Assembly (NCBI RefSeq): GCF_900458895.1
Contig: NZ_LR962863.1
Location: forward strand, 620,001-684,000
Length of the DNA: 64,000 bases
Source: Staphylococcus schleiferi
GTDB taxonomy: Bacteria; Bacillota; Bacilli; Staphylococcales; Staphylococcaceae
Direction: 5' to 3'
Both the position numbers and the translations under genes were made by a program. Position 1 is the stretch's first letter, and each line of letters starts with the position of its first letter. Shown piece by piece: positions 27,153 to 37,308 of this stretch. The notes under the pieces were generated by a model. It was not told the origin of the DNA and searched no databases. It was given only the letters and a program-made list of their open reading frames with translations.

Positions 27153-27260
27153 TTGCGTCTAAAGCCCGATTGATAGTCACTCGATTTGAGATACAATGCT
27201 ATATGATATTACTAAATTGAAAGCAGAATTGACCATTATAAACGAGAAAGAAGTGATTAT

Positions 27261-28214
27261 TTGGAATATAGACGAGCTAAAAAACGCATGAACCCAATTA
27301 TGAAGGGGGTGCTGTGGTTTGTTGGAATTCTCTTAGTATTAGCCATCATAGCCATTGCCTATCTTGCGTTTAAAATATTTGCAGTAGGTGGCGCCATTCA
27401 CAATCCATTAGATAGAAATCATTCAGAGCTACGTTCAGGTAAAGTAGACTTAAGTAAGGGTGAGCCTTTCTCTATCGCATTATTTGGTGTAGACTCAGAT
27501 GCTAAACGTGAAACCGAGGGAATTGGTAAAAGAAGCGATACGATTATGTTACTTTCCGTAAATCCGAGTAAGAAAACAACGCAATTGATTAGTATTCCTC
27601 GTGATACGCAAGCTGAAATTGTAGGAAGAGGAACCACTGAAAAGATTAATCACGCATACGCTTATGGTGGTCCCAATATGGCGGTTAAGTCTTTAGAAAA
27701 ACTTATGAATGTGCCGATTGACCATTATGCGACAATTGATATGGACGGCTTGAAAGATATGATAGATACACTTGATGGTATTAATGTCGTTAGCAATGCC
27801 ACTTTCAAAGCAGAAGGCCATTCTTTTACAAAAGGTCAGAAAGTTCATTTAGATGGAGAAACTGCGATGGCTTTCATACGTAGCCGTAAAGAAGAAGGTG
27901 CGGGTGGAGATTTCGGTCGACAAGAGCGCCAACAACTTGTTTTACAAGGTATTGCAGATAAACTGACAAGTGTTTCATCTATCACTAATTTTAATTCATT
28001 GATGGATCAAATAAGTAAAAATGTTAAAACAGATTTAACGATTGGAGAATTAAATCAAATTCGAAGTCAATATAGCGATGCCAATGACCATGTGAAACGT
28101 CATCAACTCGATGGTTCAGGTGGTATCCAAAGTGATGGACTTTATTACTTCGTGCCTGATGATGGTCAAAAACAATCATTAGCACAAATGTACAAAGAAA
28201 ATCTAGGTTTATAG
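27261..28214 (+). CDS. lcpC: LytR-CpsA-Psr (LCP) family cell-wall polymer ligase
   Basis: Attaches wall teichoic acid or capsule to peptidoglycan at the outer face of the membrane. The 317-residue protein has a basic N-terminus, one membrane helix (about residues 14-37) and an extracytoplasmic LCP domain from about 70. LCP signatures include R-S-D-T-I-M-L-L near residue 89, S-I-P-R-D-T near residue 111, D-G-I-N-V near residue 171 and the F-I-R-S-R-K block near residue 208. The start is TTG at 27261, well spaced from GAAAGAAGTGA. The suhB neighbour matches the S. aureus lcpC locus, which supports the symbol. Confidence 0.88.
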   Translation: MEYRRAKKRMNPIMKGVLWFVGILLVLAIIAIAYLAFKIFAVGGAIHNPLDRNHSELRSGKVDLSKGEPFSIALFGVDSDAKRETEGIGKRSDTIMLLSVNPSKKTTQLISIPRDTQAEIVGRGTTEKINHAYAYGGPNMAVKSLEKLMNVPIDHYATIDMDGLKDMIDTLDGINVVSNATFKAEGHSFTKGQKVHLDGETAMAFIRSRKEEGAGGDFGRQERQQLVLQGIADKLTSVSSITNFNSLMDQISKNVKTDLTIGELNQIRSQYSDANDHVKRHQLDGSGGIQSDGLYYFVPDDGQKQSLAQMYKENLGL

Positions 28215-28227
28215 TTAAATATGAAAA

Positions 28228-28266
28228 GGTGGGAAAACGATTTAATATCGTTCTCCCGCCTTTTTA
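28228..28266 (+). terminator. Terminator of lcpC
   Basis: GGTGGGA-AACGAT pairs with ATCGTT-TCCCGCC across one mismatch (A/C), with one G-U pair, and TTTTT follows. Confidence 0.85.
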
Positions 28267-28649
28267 TTGTGCATTTGACCTAATGGGCTATGAAAAAAGA
28301 TGATGAGGAAAAATTGAAACGTGTAGATGACGCTCATGAATCGAAATGGAGATTTGTTCACTGTTGACAAGGTGTGTAGTTGGTTTCGCTAATTACATAT
28401 CTATGTCAATTTTTAGCTGAAACAATAAAATCGACAATTTTAAGGAAAGTAGCGTTTCTAACAGAACGTTCATTGAAATAAAAAGGGGGCACGGAGTAAA
28501 ATAAAAGACATATGCAAGAAAAATTTGATTTGAAGCCATGCGCTTCTTTCTTTATTCGGTTGACTGTGATTTAAAAGTAAACAGTGAACGACCTGTGTTA
28601 CAACAACGAAAGAAATGTGCATCAGTGGCTTTATTGAAGGAGGTTTATT
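28267..28649. other. Intergenic region before DUF969
   Basis: About 380 bases without a supportable gene. A 24-codon frame starts at 28290 and a 20-codon frame at 28512; neither has a good ribosome site. It probably contains the promoter of the DUF969-DUF979-pcp operon, but I see no strong consensus promoter. Confidence 0.5.
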
Positions 28650-29357
28650 ATGGAATGGCTTAAACTTATTGGTATTGTCATTATCGTATTAGGATTTTAT
28701 TTTAAGTGGGATACAATCGGAACGGTGCTGATTGCTGCTGTTGCGACAGGTCTCGTCTCGAATATGGGCTTGATTGAAATCCTTGATACATTAGGAAAAG
28801 CATTCGTAGATAATCGTATGGTGTCGCTATTTATCCTTACTTTACCGATGGTGGGGATGGTAGAACGATTTGGTTTAAAGACACAAGCGACAAGACTTAT
28901 TAATAAAGTACAAGGGGTGACCTCTGGCAGAATTATGTCCATCTATTTATTAATTCGAGAAATAGCGGGTCTCGCATCTATTCGTATTGGGGGGCATCCT
29001 CAATTTGTACGGCCACTGATGAATCCGATGGTACAAGCTGCAGCAAAAACGAAATATCAGCGAGATTTAGAGCCAGAAGATGAGGAAAAATTGAAAGCTC
29101 ATATTTCTGCAATGGAAAATTATGGTAACTTTTTCGGTCAAAACCTATTCGTTGGTGCATCGGGTGTACTATTAATTGTAGCGACGTTTAAGTCTCTTGA
29201 TATGCATGTGACCGCAATTCAAATTGCTTTATATTCCGCACCAATTGCGATAGCCACTTTAATTATAGGTGTCATTCAAAATAAGTTGTTTGATCGTAAA
29301 TTAGAGCGTAAATATGGTGTGAAAGGGGAGACGCGTCATGAGTCAACACACGATTAA
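28650..29357 (+). CDS. DUF969 family membrane protein
   Basis: A 235-residue protein with about six helices and a cytosolic loop rich in charged residues (P-E-D-E-E-K-L-K near residue 144). DUF969 and DUF979 proteins always seem to come as a pair and probably form one transporter; a pcp gene often follows, pointing to peptides or pyroglutamate. The exact substrate is not established. GGAGGTTTATT precedes the ATG. It overlaps the DUF979 gene by 20 bases. Confidence 0.85.
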   Translation: MEWLKLIGIVIIVLGFYFKWDTIGTVLIAAVATGLVSNMGLIEILDTLGKAFVDNRMVSLFILTLPMVGMVERFGLKTQATRLINKVQGVTSGRIMSIYLLIREIAGLASIRIGGHPQFVRPLMNPMVQAAAKTKYQRDLEPEDEEKLKAHISAMENYGNFFGQNLFVGASGVLLIVATFKSLDMHVTAIQIALYSAPIAIATLIIGVIQNKLFDRKLERKYGVKGETRHESTHD

Positions 29358-30264
29358 CCAAATTTTAGAAATCTTTTATATTTTAATTGGACTACAGTTT
29401 ATTTACACAGCGTGGCGTGTATATCGCAATCCACACAATCAAAAACGTATAGGGACAGCTTTATTTTGGTGTCTATTAGGTGCATTGTTTATGGTAGGGC
29501 CATACATACCCAACTGGTTAAATGGGAGTCTCGTTTTATTCATGGGATTGTTGACGATAACGAAAAATGTGCGTGTCGGTCAAGTTGTAGAAGTCGAACA
29601 TCGAGAAGAAACAGAAGGTGCGACGCGCTTTGGTAATCGCTTATTTATCCCTGCACTTGTATTGGCAGTCGTAGCGATTGTGATATCTACTTGGACGCCG
29701 TTGGGTGGTGCTATTGGCATTGGGGCTTCTTCAGTGATTGCGATTATTGTTGCTTATCTGGTATTGCGGCCAAAAGCTAAAATTGGTTTATATGACAGTG
29801 ATCGACTCGTGCAACAAATTGGAACTGTTGGGATTTTACCACAATTTCTTGCAGCACTAGGGATACTATTTACTGTCAGTGGTGTAGGTACGACGATTTC
29901 TAAAGGGATTTCTAGCTTTTTACCTGAAGGGAATCCATTGATTGGTGTGACAGCTTATATATTAGGAATGGTGTTATTTACTATGTTAATGGGGAATGCA
30001 TTTGCGGCATTCACAGTCATTACTGCAAGTATTGGTGTGCCTTTCGTCATGGCAATTGGTGGAGATCCTGCAGTCGCGGGTGCGCTGGCAATGACAGGCG
30101 GTTTTTGTGGTACTTTACTTACACCGATGGCGGCGAACTTCAATACATTACCCGTCGCATTATTAGAAATGAAAGATGAGCTTGCGGTCATCAAAGCTCA
30201 AATACCGATGGCACTCATCTTAATTTTAGTTCATATCATTTTTATGTATACATTCGCATTTTAA
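29338..30264 (+). CDS. DUF979 family membrane protein
   Basis: A 308-residue protein with about nine helices, the partner of DUF969. G-N-A-F-A-A-F-T-V-I-T near residue 221 and G-T-L-L-T-P-M-A-A-N-F-N near residue 257 are conserved-looking pore or substrate segments. GAAAGGGGAG lies inside the end of the DUF969 gene and serves the ATG at 29338. It is followed 17 bases later by pcp. The arrangement suggests uptake of pyroglutamyl peptides or export of their products (inference). Confidence 0.85.
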   Translation: MSQHTINQILEIFYILIGLQFIYTAWRVYRNPHNQKRIGTALFWCLLGALFMVGPYIPNWLNGSLVLFMGLLTITKNVRVGQVVEVEHREETEGATRFGNRLFIPALVLAVVAIVISTWTPLGGAIGIGASSVIAIIVAYLVLRPKAKIGLYDSDRLVQQIGTVGILPQFLAALGILFTVSGVGTTISKGISSFLPEGNPLIGVTAYILGMVLFTMLMGNAFAAFTVITASIGVPFVMAIGGDPAVAGALAMTGGFCGTLLTPMAANFNTLPVALLEMKDELAVIKAQIPMALILILVHIIFMYTFAF

Positions 30265-30281
30265 AAGAGGAGGTTTTATCA

Positions 30282-30923
30282 ATGAACGTTTTAGTTACTG
30301 CATTCGATCCATTTGGCGGAGAATCGATCAATCCGGCATTACAAGCGGTTCAAAAATTACCTGATACAATAGAAGGCCATCAAGTTGATAAGCTGGAAAT
30401 TCCGACTGTTTTTCATAAAAGTATGGCTGTTATCAAAGAAAAGTTAGAACAAACACACTATGATGTTGTGATTGCAGTCGGTCAAGCAGGAGGACGTTTT
30501 GAAATTACGCCTGAACGTGTTGCGATTAACGTAGATGATGCGCGAATCGCGGATAATGAAGGGCAGCAACCGATTGATCAGCCGATTCAAGAAGATGGGG
30601 CACCTGCTTATTTTGCGACACTTCCTGTCAAACGCATAGTGGAAGCAATTCGCGCTGAAGGAATTCCGTCAAGTTTATCAAACAGTGCAGGTACATTTGT
30701 TTGTAACCACATTATGTATCAATTAGCTTATGCGGCAGAGCGTGATTATCCAGGCTTAAAAACAGGTTTTATTCATGTTCCTTTCACACCTAAGCAAGTC
30801 ATTAATAAGCCAGGACAACCGTCTATGTCTGTTGATATGATGGTTCAAGGGTTAGAAGCGGCAATCAAAGTGTGTCTTAACTATGATTCAGATATTCAAA
30901 CTGTACACGGGACAACACATTAA
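30282..30923 (+). CDS. pcp: Pyrrolidone-carboxylate peptidase
   Basis: A cytosolic cysteine peptidase (family C15) removing N-terminal pyroglutamate from peptides. At 213 residues it is of usual length. The catalytic triad is visible: E78 in P-E-R-V-A, C141 in G-T-F-V-C-N-H and H165 in G-F-I-H-V-P-F. The N-terminal F-D-P-F-G-G motif shapes the pyroglutamate pocket. AGAGGAGG precedes the ATG. It is the last gene of the DUF969-DUF979-pcp operon and is closed by a long hairpin. Confidence 0.95.
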   Translation: MNVLVTAFDPFGGESINPALQAVQKLPDTIEGHQVDKLEIPTVFHKSMAVIKEKLEQTHYDVVIAVGQAGGRFEITPERVAINVDDARIADNEGQQPIDQPIQEDGAPAYFATLPVKRIVEAIRAEGIPSSLSNSAGTFVCNHIMYQLAYAAERDYPGLKTGFIHVPFTPKQVINKPGQPSMSVDMMVQGLEAAIKVCLNYDSDIQTVHGTTH

Positions 30924-30934
30924 AATACAACGTT

Positions 30935-31004
30935 AAAGATAGGTTATGCGACGACAAGTGAGGATTATTTCAAAATTGTCAGTCGTTTTACCTATCTTTT
31001 TTAT
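30935..31004 (+). terminator. Terminator of the pcp operon
   Basis: AAAGATAGGT pairs with ACCTATCTTT around an inner CGAC/GTCG helix, and TTTT follows. Confidence 0.8.
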
Positions 31005-31076
31005 TTGTTGTAAAAAATGATGATAAAGATACATATTTAAGCACATAAATATTTTTTAGTGGCATTTTCATAAATA

Positions 31077-31101
31077 GTTAACATTTTCTTATGAAGGGTA
31101 T
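31077..31101 (+). promoter_or_regulatory. Candidate sigma-B promoter of fdhA
   Basis: GTTAAC (31077-31082), 13 bases, then GGGTAT (31096-31101) resembles the sigma-B pattern GTTTAA-N12-15-GGGTAT with an exact -10. An overlapping sigma-A reading, TTAACA and TAAAAT with a 17-base spacer, is also possible. Confidence 0.55.
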
Positions 31102-31167
31102 AAAATAAAAGTAACTAAGTATGTGGGGGCATCTTAGGAAAGATAAAAATATAATGGAGGGGATATC

Positions 31168-34104
31168 ATGCAAGAGCATCTGGTGGTCACTTTAGATGGT
31201 AAAGATTATCTTGTAGAACCGGGCAAAAACTTACTTGAGCTGATTAAAGAACAAGACACGTTTGTACCTTCGATTTGTTATAATCCATCGTTAGGCCCTA
31301 TACAAACGTGTGACACATGTACTGTTGAAATTGATGGTGAAATTGCACGTGCATGTGGCACAACGATTAATCGCTCAATGGTCGTTAATACAACGAATCA
31401 ATGTGTTCAAGACAGCCAAAAAGAAGCATTAGATCGTATTTTAGAGAAACACCAATTATACTGTACGGTATGTGATTATAATAATGGAAATTGTGAAATC
31501 CATAATACAATGGACGAATGGGGATTGGAACATCAATCTTACGAATATAAGCCGAAACCGTATGAAGTCGATTTCGGTCCTTTTTATAGATATGACCCAA
31601 ACCAATGTATACTATGTGGTCGATGCGTAGAAGTCTGTCAAGACGTACAAGTAAATGAAACCCTTTCTATTGATTGGGAACGTGAACAACCTCGTGTTAT
31701 TTGGGATAATGATGTTTCTATTAATGATTCATCATGTGTCGGTTGTGGTCAATGTGCCACTGTTTGTCCTTGTAATGCGATGATGGAAAATAACATGGTA
31801 GGCAATGCCGGTTATATGACGGACATTGAGCCAGGCACATTGGCATCCATGATTGATTTAACTAAAAAAGCTGAAACTGGGTACGGTCCATTATTCGCTG
31901 TATCCGACTCGGAAGCGGCAATGCGTGAAGAACGGATTAAAAAGACTAAAACCGTTTGTACATATTGTGGCGTAGGATGTAGTTTTGAAGTATGGACAAA
32001 AGACCGCGAAATCTTAAAAGTACAACCGTCTCACGATTCACCTGCGAATAAAATATCGTCATGTGTGAAAGGGAAGTTCGGTTGGGATTATGTGAATTCT
32101 GAAGAACGATTAACGAAACCGTTGATTCGTCGGAATAATCAATTTGAAGAAGTAGAGTGGGATGAAGCCATTGCTTATGTTGCTAAACGTATGCAAGAAG
32201 TTAAAGATAACTATGGTCCAGATGCACTCACATTTATTTCTTCTTCAAAAGCTACTAATGAAGAATCTTATTTAATGCAAAAATTAGCGCGCCAAGTCAT
32301 TGGCACGAATAATATTGATAACTGTTCAAGATACTGCCAAGCACCTGCAACGAAAGGTTTATTCCGTACAGTAGGGCACGGTGGTGACTCTGGTTCAATA
32401 GAAGATATCGGTAATGCAGAAATGGTAATCACTGTTGGTACAAATACAGCTGAGGCCCACCCTGTCATTGCGTCACGCATTAAGCGTTCGCATAAACTGT
32501 TTGGTCAAAAATTGCACGTTTTCGATATTCGTAAGCATGAAATGGCCCAACGTGCGGATGAATTTTACCAACCTCATCCGGGTACAGATTTAGTTTGGCT
32601 TTCTGCGGTAACGAAATATATTATTGACCAAGGTTGGCATGATAAAGCCTTCATTACGCAATGGGTAGATCATTTTGATGATTATTATCAATCACTTGAG
32701 CCTTATACAATGGAATTTGCTGAAGAGACGACAGGTATTGCGAAAGAACGCTTAATTCAGCTTGCAAAAGAGATTGTCAGTGTCAATACTGTAGCGATTT
32801 GTTGGGCTATGGGTGTTACACAACAGGAAACAGGTTCTGATACAAGTACTGCGATTTCTAACTTGTTACTTGCAACAGGTAATTATATGAAACCAGGCGC
32901 AGGTTCTTATCCTTTAAGAGGACACAATAACGTCCAAGGTTGTTCTGACTTTGGTAGTATGCCGGATAAACTACCAGGCTATGAAGGTGTAAAAGACGAT
33001 GCAGCACGACGCCGTTATGAAGCGCGATGGGGTGTCACTTTGCCAAGTGAACCAGGTTATGACAACCACCAAATGATGGATCATATTCATGCAGGTGACG
33101 TGCATAGCATGTTTATTTTAGGTGAAGATACAGGAATTGTAGATTCCAACATTAACTATGTTCAAGCTGCATTAGAAAAAGTAGATTTCTTAGTTGTACA
33201 GGATGAGTTTTTAACATTCACAGCTGAATATGCAGATGTTGTTTTACCGGCGAGTCCATCTTTAGAAAAAGAAGGTACCTTTACTAATACAGAGCGTCGT
33301 TTCCAACGTTTATACCAAGTACTTGAACCATTAGGTGATTCGAAACCAGACTGGCAAATTACGCAACTAATTGCGAAAGAAATGGGATTTGATTGGGGTT
33401 ACCAACATCCTTCAGAAATTATGGATGAGGCGTCTGATTTAGCACCTATGTTTGCAGGTGTGAAATACCATCGCTTAGAAGGCTATAACAGTTTACAATG
33501 GCCAGTTGAAGCAGATGGTACAGATTCACCGTTATTATTTACGGAACGTTTTAATTTTGATAATGGTAAAGCTAAATTTTATCCACTTGATTTCAACAAT
33601 TTCTATAAAACAAATGAACTTTATGATTTACATGTCAATAATGGTCGTTTATTAGAACACTTCCATGAAGGAAATATGACTTATAAAGTTCCAGGCTTAC
33701 AATACAAAATGCCAACAACATTTGTTGAAATATCACCTCAATTAGCCGAAGAAAGAGACATTCATGAAGGCGCTGCGGTTAAATTGATTTCTGAAACAGG
33801 TGAAGCAACAGTTCACGTCCATGTGACAAATCGCGTGAAAGGTAAGCAAATTTATCTACCATTAAACGATAATAGTCGAGGTGCAATTAATTACTTAACA
33901 AGTAGTGTCACGGATCCTGAAACGCATACTCCTGCATATAAATCAACATGTTGTCGCATGGAAGTATTAAGTCAGCGCGGTAAATCACCACTTAATCCAA
34001 CGAACTTCCGAAACCAAACACGACATCCACAATACAGTGTACGTGTCGATAAAAAATGGGCAAGACCTGACTATGTCTTCCCAGGGGATCAGGTGATGAA
34101 GTAA
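31168..34104 (+). CDS. fdhA: Formate dehydrogenase alpha subunit (Mo/W-bis-MGD enzyme)
   Basis: A large 978-residue cytosolic enzyme oxidising formate to CO2. Cofactor sites in order: an N-terminal [2Fe-2S] domain (C37, C48, C51, C63), a His/Cys cluster region (C99, C102, C109), two [4Fe-4S] sets (C147, C150, C153, C157 and C190, C193, C196, C200), then the molybdopterin domain with its own [4Fe-4S] set (C264, C267, C271, C299). The metal ligand is C390 in S-R-Y-C-Q-A-P, so this is the cysteine rather than the selenocysteine form. TGGAGGGG precedes the ATG. It overlaps the DUF1641 gene by one base. It needs FdhD, encoded at 58192-59031. Confidence 0.92.
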   Translation: MQEHLVVTLDGKDYLVEPGKNLLELIKEQDTFVPSICYNPSLGPIQTCDTCTVEIDGEIARACGTTINRSMVVNTTNQCVQDSQKEALDRILEKHQLYCTVCDYNNGNCEIHNTMDEWGLEHQSYEYKPKPYEVDFGPFYRYDPNQCILCGRCVEVCQDVQVNETLSIDWEREQPRVIWDNDVSINDSSCVGCGQCATVCPCNAMMENNMVGNAGYMTDIEPGTLASMIDLTKKAETGYGPLFAVSDSEAAMREERIKKTKTVCTYCGVGCSFEVWTKDREILKVQPSHDSPANKISSCVKGKFGWDYVNSEERLTKPLIRRNNQFEEVEWDEAIAYVAKRMQEVKDNYGPDALTFISSSKATNEESYLMQKLARQVIGTNNIDNCSRYCQAPATKGLFRTVGHGGDSGSIEDIGNAEMVITVGTNTAEAHPVIASRIKRSHKLFGQKLHVFDIRKHEMAQRADEFYQPHPGTDLVWLSAVTKYIIDQGWHDKAFITQWVDHFDDYYQSLEPYTMEFAEETTGIAKERLIQLAKEIVSVNTVAICWAMGVTQQETGSDTSTAISNLLLATGNYMKPGAGSYPLRGHNNVQGCSDFGSMPDKLPGYEGVKDDAARRRYEARWGVTLPSEPGYDNHQMMDHIHAGDVHSMFILGEDTGIVDSNINYVQAALEKVDFLVVQDEFLTFTAEYADVVLPASPSLEKEGTFTNTERRFQRLYQVLEPLGDSKPDWQITQLIAKEMGFDWGYQHPSEIMDEASDLAPMFAGVKYHRLEGYNSLQWPVEADGTDSPLLFTERFNFDNGKAKFYPLDFNNFYKTNELYDLHVNNGRLLEHFHEGNMTYKVPGLQYKMPTTFVEISPQLAEERDIHEGAAVKLISETGEATVHVHVTNRVKGKQIYLPLNDNSRGAINYLTSSVTDPETHTPAYKSTCCRMEVLSQRGKSPLNPTNFRNQTRHPQYSVRVDKKWARPDYVFPGDQVMK

Positions 34105-34568
34105 TGGCTGAAAGAATATCTAAGATTAAACGTATACAAAAAAGTGAAGCAGAAATCAAAGCAGAGCGACTCACTGAAGTGACGGATGCCATTGCAGAAA
34201 ATAAAGACAGCATTTTAAAAGCGATTGAGTTAGTCCGTGCATTAGATGAGGCGAAGATTTTAGATGCGGCAAAAGGTGCGGTTAAACAACGAGGTGTCAT
34301 TGCTGAAAAATTGACAAATGAGTTAAACAAAGATCAATACAGCGGTGTCATTCATAATATGGGACAAATGGTACTCATGTTAGGCGCGTTAGATTCTGAA
34401 GCATTGCGTGTCTTATTAAACAAAGTGAACAAAGGCTTACACGTTGCCAATCAAGCAAGCCCGAATGCTCGAACTTCGATTGCAGGGTTTATGCGCGTGT
34501 TAAAAGACGATGAAATGAATCAAAGTTTAACGTATTTTTTAAATATGCTTAAAGGAATGTCACGCTAA
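34104..34568 (+). CDS. DUF1641 domain protein, formate dehydrogenase partner
   Basis: A 154-residue soluble protein, mainly helical, with the DUF1641 core in the second half (N-M-G-Q-M-V-L-M-L-G-A-L near residue 90). Genes of this family typically follow NAD-linked or orphan formate dehydrogenases in Firmicutes and may encode a small stabilising or electron-transfer subunit. No cofactor motif is visible. The A of its ATG is the last base of the fdhA stop, so translation is coupled. A strong hairpin terminator lies downstream at 34672-34703. Confidence 0.85.
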   Translation: MAERISKIKRIQKSEAEIKAERLTEVTDAIAENKDSILKAIELVRALDEAKILDAAKGAVKQRGVIAEKLTNELNKDQYSGVIHNMGQMVLMLGALDSEALRVLLNKVNKGLHVANQASPNARTSIAGFMRVLKDDEMNQSLTYFLNMLKGMSR

Positions 34569-34671
34569 GTCGCGTATCTCGTATTGCATGCATTGAAAAA
34601 GTGTCTATTCTATGTAGACTTAAGTCAATAGCATTACGTATTATGCGTCAAAGATGATATATTGGGGTCAT

Positions 34672-34707
34672 ATGGGTTGAGATGTGATGATGTCTCAACC
34701 CATTTTC
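34672..34707 (+). terminator. Terminator of the fdhA operon
   Basis: ATGGGTTGAGA and TCTCAACCCAT form eleven perfect pairs, and TTTT follows. Confidence 0.75.
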
Positions 34708-34814
34708 TCTATTATCGTCAATATCGCATAATAGAATTTGAGTTTGTCTTAAAGTGATGAGTCGCGATGAAGGAGGTTTCATGATAAAATAAAGCGGTGC
34801 GAAGAGGTGAAGAG

Positions 34815-35057
34815 ATGGATACAAGAAATATAAAAATACTAGGCATTATTTCAAATGTTTTACTCGTGCTTGGCGTTTTAATGTTGTTATTTGTAAGTGC
34901 TTGGCTTGCTTTAATTTGTTTTATTGTTTCTTTAGGGTTAAGCCTTGTATTATTTAATATGCTATTTCATGGAAATCGAACACTTAAAATTGTCGTCAAT
35001 GCCTCCTATTTTATCGTGCTCGTTATCGTGATATGCGTTATTTTTGTGACGAGATAG
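34815..35057 (+). CDS. Small two/three-helix membrane protein (80 aa)
   Basis: A hydrophobic protein with helices at about residues 8-28, 28-45 and 56-78. A GTG at 34797 is in frame, but GAGGTG (34804-34809) is spaced for the ATG at 34815. It begins 30 bases before the glucosaminidase gene and is likely co-transcribed with it. No family is recognised. A role in membrane or wall biology would be a guess from position only. Confidence 0.7.
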   Translation: MDTRNIKILGIISNVLLVLGVLMLLFVSAWLALICFIVSLGLSLVLFNMLFHGNRTLKIVVNASYFIVLVIVICVIFVTR

Positions 35058-35087
35058 TGTTAAAACAAAAAGGAGTCTTTCAAAAAT

Positions 35088-35870
35088 ATGAAGCGGTTCA
35101 TTAAAGAAAAACCATCACGTGCATTGCTGATTTTAATATTAACCATTTTTGCGATTTTATTACTGATGAATGAGACCTCACTATTTAAAAATGACAAAAC
35201 ACATACATTTTCAGAAGCCTATGACAAGCAAGTAAAAGGTGAGGCGTTACATACAAAATCAGAAGGCCATCAATTTGTTAAAGCGTCTCATCAAGACGTT
35301 AAAAACGCAATGGAAATTAAACGGAAAGACTCAGATTTGATGTATATGGATTTATCAGAAGCTGTTCAAATGTCTGAAAAAGAAGTCAATCAAATGCTAA
35401 AAGGAAAGGGTATTCTTGAAGGACAAGGAAAAGCGTTTCTAGATGCGCAAAATAAGTATGATGTGAATGTGATTTATTTGATTAGTCATGCGCAACTAGA
35501 GACTGGAGAAGGCAAATCTGAACTCGCGCAAGGTATTAAATCTGGAAAGAAAAAATATTTTAATTTCTTTGGTATTGGCGCTTTTGATAGCAACGCAGTT
35601 AAAACAGGTTCGAGTTACGCGCAAAAAGCAAATTGGACAACACCCCGTCAGGCGATTATGGGTGGCGCCAAGTTTGTGAGGCAAAACTATTTTGAGAACG
35701 GCCAATTGAATTTGTATCAAATGCGTTGGAATCCCAAACAACCCGCAACCCATCAATATGCAAGTGATATTGACTGGGCGCGAAAAATTGCAGACCGCAT
35801 GTCTTTTTATTATGAACATTATGGGATTAAAAAGGATGATATCCGAAAAGACTTTTACCAAAAAGGATAA
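35088..35870 (+). CDS. Membrane-anchored N-acetylglucosaminidase (Bax/LytG-like)
   Basis: Peptidoglycan hydrolase predicted to cut the glycan between GlcNAc and MurNAc. The 260-residue protein has a basic start and one helix (about residues 13-30), then an extracytoplasmic glucosaminidase domain from about residue 110: the L-I-S-H-A-Q-L-E-T-G-E-G-K-S block with the catalytic glutamate near residue 139, and F-N-F-F-G-I-G-A-F-D near residue 158. S. aureus has three relatives, SagA, SagB and ScaH, besides Atl; membrane anchoring and size fit SagA/SagB but I do not assign the symbol. AAGGAG at 35069-35074 precedes the ATG. Confidence 0.87.
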   Translation: MKRFIKEKPSRALLILILTIFAILLLMNETSLFKNDKTHTFSEAYDKQVKGEALHTKSEGHQFVKASHQDVKNAMEIKRKDSDLMYMDLSEAVQMSEKEVNQMLKGKGILEGQGKAFLDAQNKYDVNVIYLISHAQLETGEGKSELAQGIKSGKKKYFNFFGIGAFDSNAVKTGSSYAQKANWTTPRQAIMGGAKFVRQNYFENGQLNLYQMRWNPKQPATHQYASDIDWARKIADRMSFYYEHYGIKKDDIRKDFYQKG

Positions 35871-36118
35871 AATAGAGTTGAACAAATACAAGCGTTTCTT
35901 TATCAATTAAGCATGAGATGTGCGATTTGATAGAAACATCAATGTATTTGTTCTTTTTTATTCCATCTATGCTATACATTGAGATACAGTATCGACATAT
36001 AAGCTTTGGAGAAAAGTGAACAGAGGCGCAAATATTAAAAATTAAACAAAGTGAGATAGGTGTCTGAGGCATTTTATGATACACTGATATTTGACTGTAA
36101 AGAACGAGGTGAATCATT

Positions 36119-37246
36119 ATGAAGATTGGGATTATAGGTGCAGGCATTGGAGGTTTAACGGCAGCTGTATTGTTAAAAGAACAAGGCCATGACGTTCACC
36201 TATTTGAAAAAGAAGATGCATTAAGAGAAATAGGCGCAGGCATTGGTATCGGCGACAACGTCCTTGCCAAATTAGGCCATCATGATTTAGCGAAGGGCCT
36301 GAAAAATGCCGGACAAGTACTCCAACAAATGCGCGTTTTAGATACAAAAGGGACAGTTTTAAGTCAAGTGACTTTGTCTCAAAAATCAACGAATATCACA
36401 TTATTACGACAAGATTTAATGGATTTAATCGCATCCTATGTCGATAAAAAAATACTGCATCTTAATCATGATGTCACTGCGGTTGAACGTGTAGCGGAAG
36501 GTGTGCGTATTCAATTCGACAATCATGAAGCAGTGACGGTCGATTTATGTATAGGTGCAGATGGCATCCACTCAAAAGTGAGAGACGCAGTACAGCCTAA
36601 TGTGAAAGTCAATTATCAAGGTTATACGTGTTTCCGTGGTGTTGTAGAGGATATGAGTCAATTCGATCATATTGCGGAAGAATACTGGGATAAAAAAGGA
36701 CGTTTCGGTATCGTACCATTATTAAATGGGCGTGCGTATTGGTTTGCGACTATTAACGCCAAAGAAAATGATGTAGCATACAAACATTTTAATAAGCCTT
36801 ATTTACAAGCTTATTTTAATCACTTTCCAAACGCTGTTCGTCAAGTGCTCGATCATCAACCAGAGACGGAGATATTACACCACGATATTTATGATTTGAA
36901 ACCACTCTCAACTTTCGTTTATCAAGAACGTGTTGTATTACTTGGAGATGCTGCACATGCGACGACGCCGAATATGGGACAAGGTGCAGGTCAAGCGATG
37001 GAAGATGCGATTGTCTTGGCTAATGTATTAAAACGTTTTTCAACATTAAGTGAGGCGCTTAAGCGTTATGACCGTTTGCGTGTTAAACATACGAAAAAAG
37101 TAATTAAGCGTTCGCGTCGAATCGGGCGTATCGCACAATATCAAAATAGTGGACTTATAGTATTGAGAAATCGCTGTATGAAAATGACTCCGGATCGATT
37201 TGTCACTGCACAAACACGATTTTTATATAAAGCAAAAAGTGAATAA
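36119..37246 (+). CDS. FAD-dependent monooxygenase
   Basis: The 375-residue class A flavoprotein hydroxylase resembles salicylate or hydroxybenzoate hydroxylases. It has the dinucleotide fold G-A-G-I-G-G-L at residues 7-13, the D-G motif in G-A-D-G-I-H-S-K-V-R near residue 150, and the second FAD block L-L-G-D-A-A-H-A-T-T-P-N-M-G-Q-G near residue 276. Members also include tetracycline-inactivating and quinone or siderophore-related enzymes. The substrate is not indicated by context. GAGGTGAATC precedes the ATG. It is a single-gene unit. Confidence 0.87.
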   Translation: MKIGIIGAGIGGLTAAVLLKEQGHDVHLFEKEDALREIGAGIGIGDNVLAKLGHHDLAKGLKNAGQVLQQMRVLDTKGTVLSQVTLSQKSTNITLLRQDLMDLIASYVDKKILHLNHDVTAVERVAEGVRIQFDNHEAVTVDLCIGADGIHSKVRDAVQPNVKVNYQGYTCFRGVVEDMSQFDHIAEEYWDKKGRFGIVPLLNGRAYWFATINAKENDVAYKHFNKPYLQAYFNHFPNAVRQVLDHQPETEILHHDIYDLKPLSTFVYQERVVLLGDAAHATTPNMGQGAGQAMEDAIVLANVLKRFSTLSEALKRYDRLRVKHTKKVIKRSRRIGRIAQYQNSGLIVLRNRCMKMTPDRFVTAQTRFLYKAKSE

Positions 37247-37308
37247 CAAAATAAAAGTGCAACCTTAAGTCACATTTTAAGTGAGACTTGCGGTAGTTTT
37301 TATAAAAA

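Noticed and set aside
28290..28364. A short frame sharing the 18-base word at 28302-28319 with the DUF969 gene (29079-29096)
   Set aside because: Only 18 bases match and flanks differ; the peptide D-E-E-K-L-K is simple and likely coincidental.
32329..32350. Possible selenocysteine site in formate dehydrogenase
   Set aside because: The metal-ligand codon is TGC (cysteine, residue 390); there is no in-frame TGA.
34782..34793. A three-codon frame (M-I-K) after AGGAGG upstream of the small membrane protein gene
   Set aside because: It is too short to judge and is probably part of the promoter or leader.
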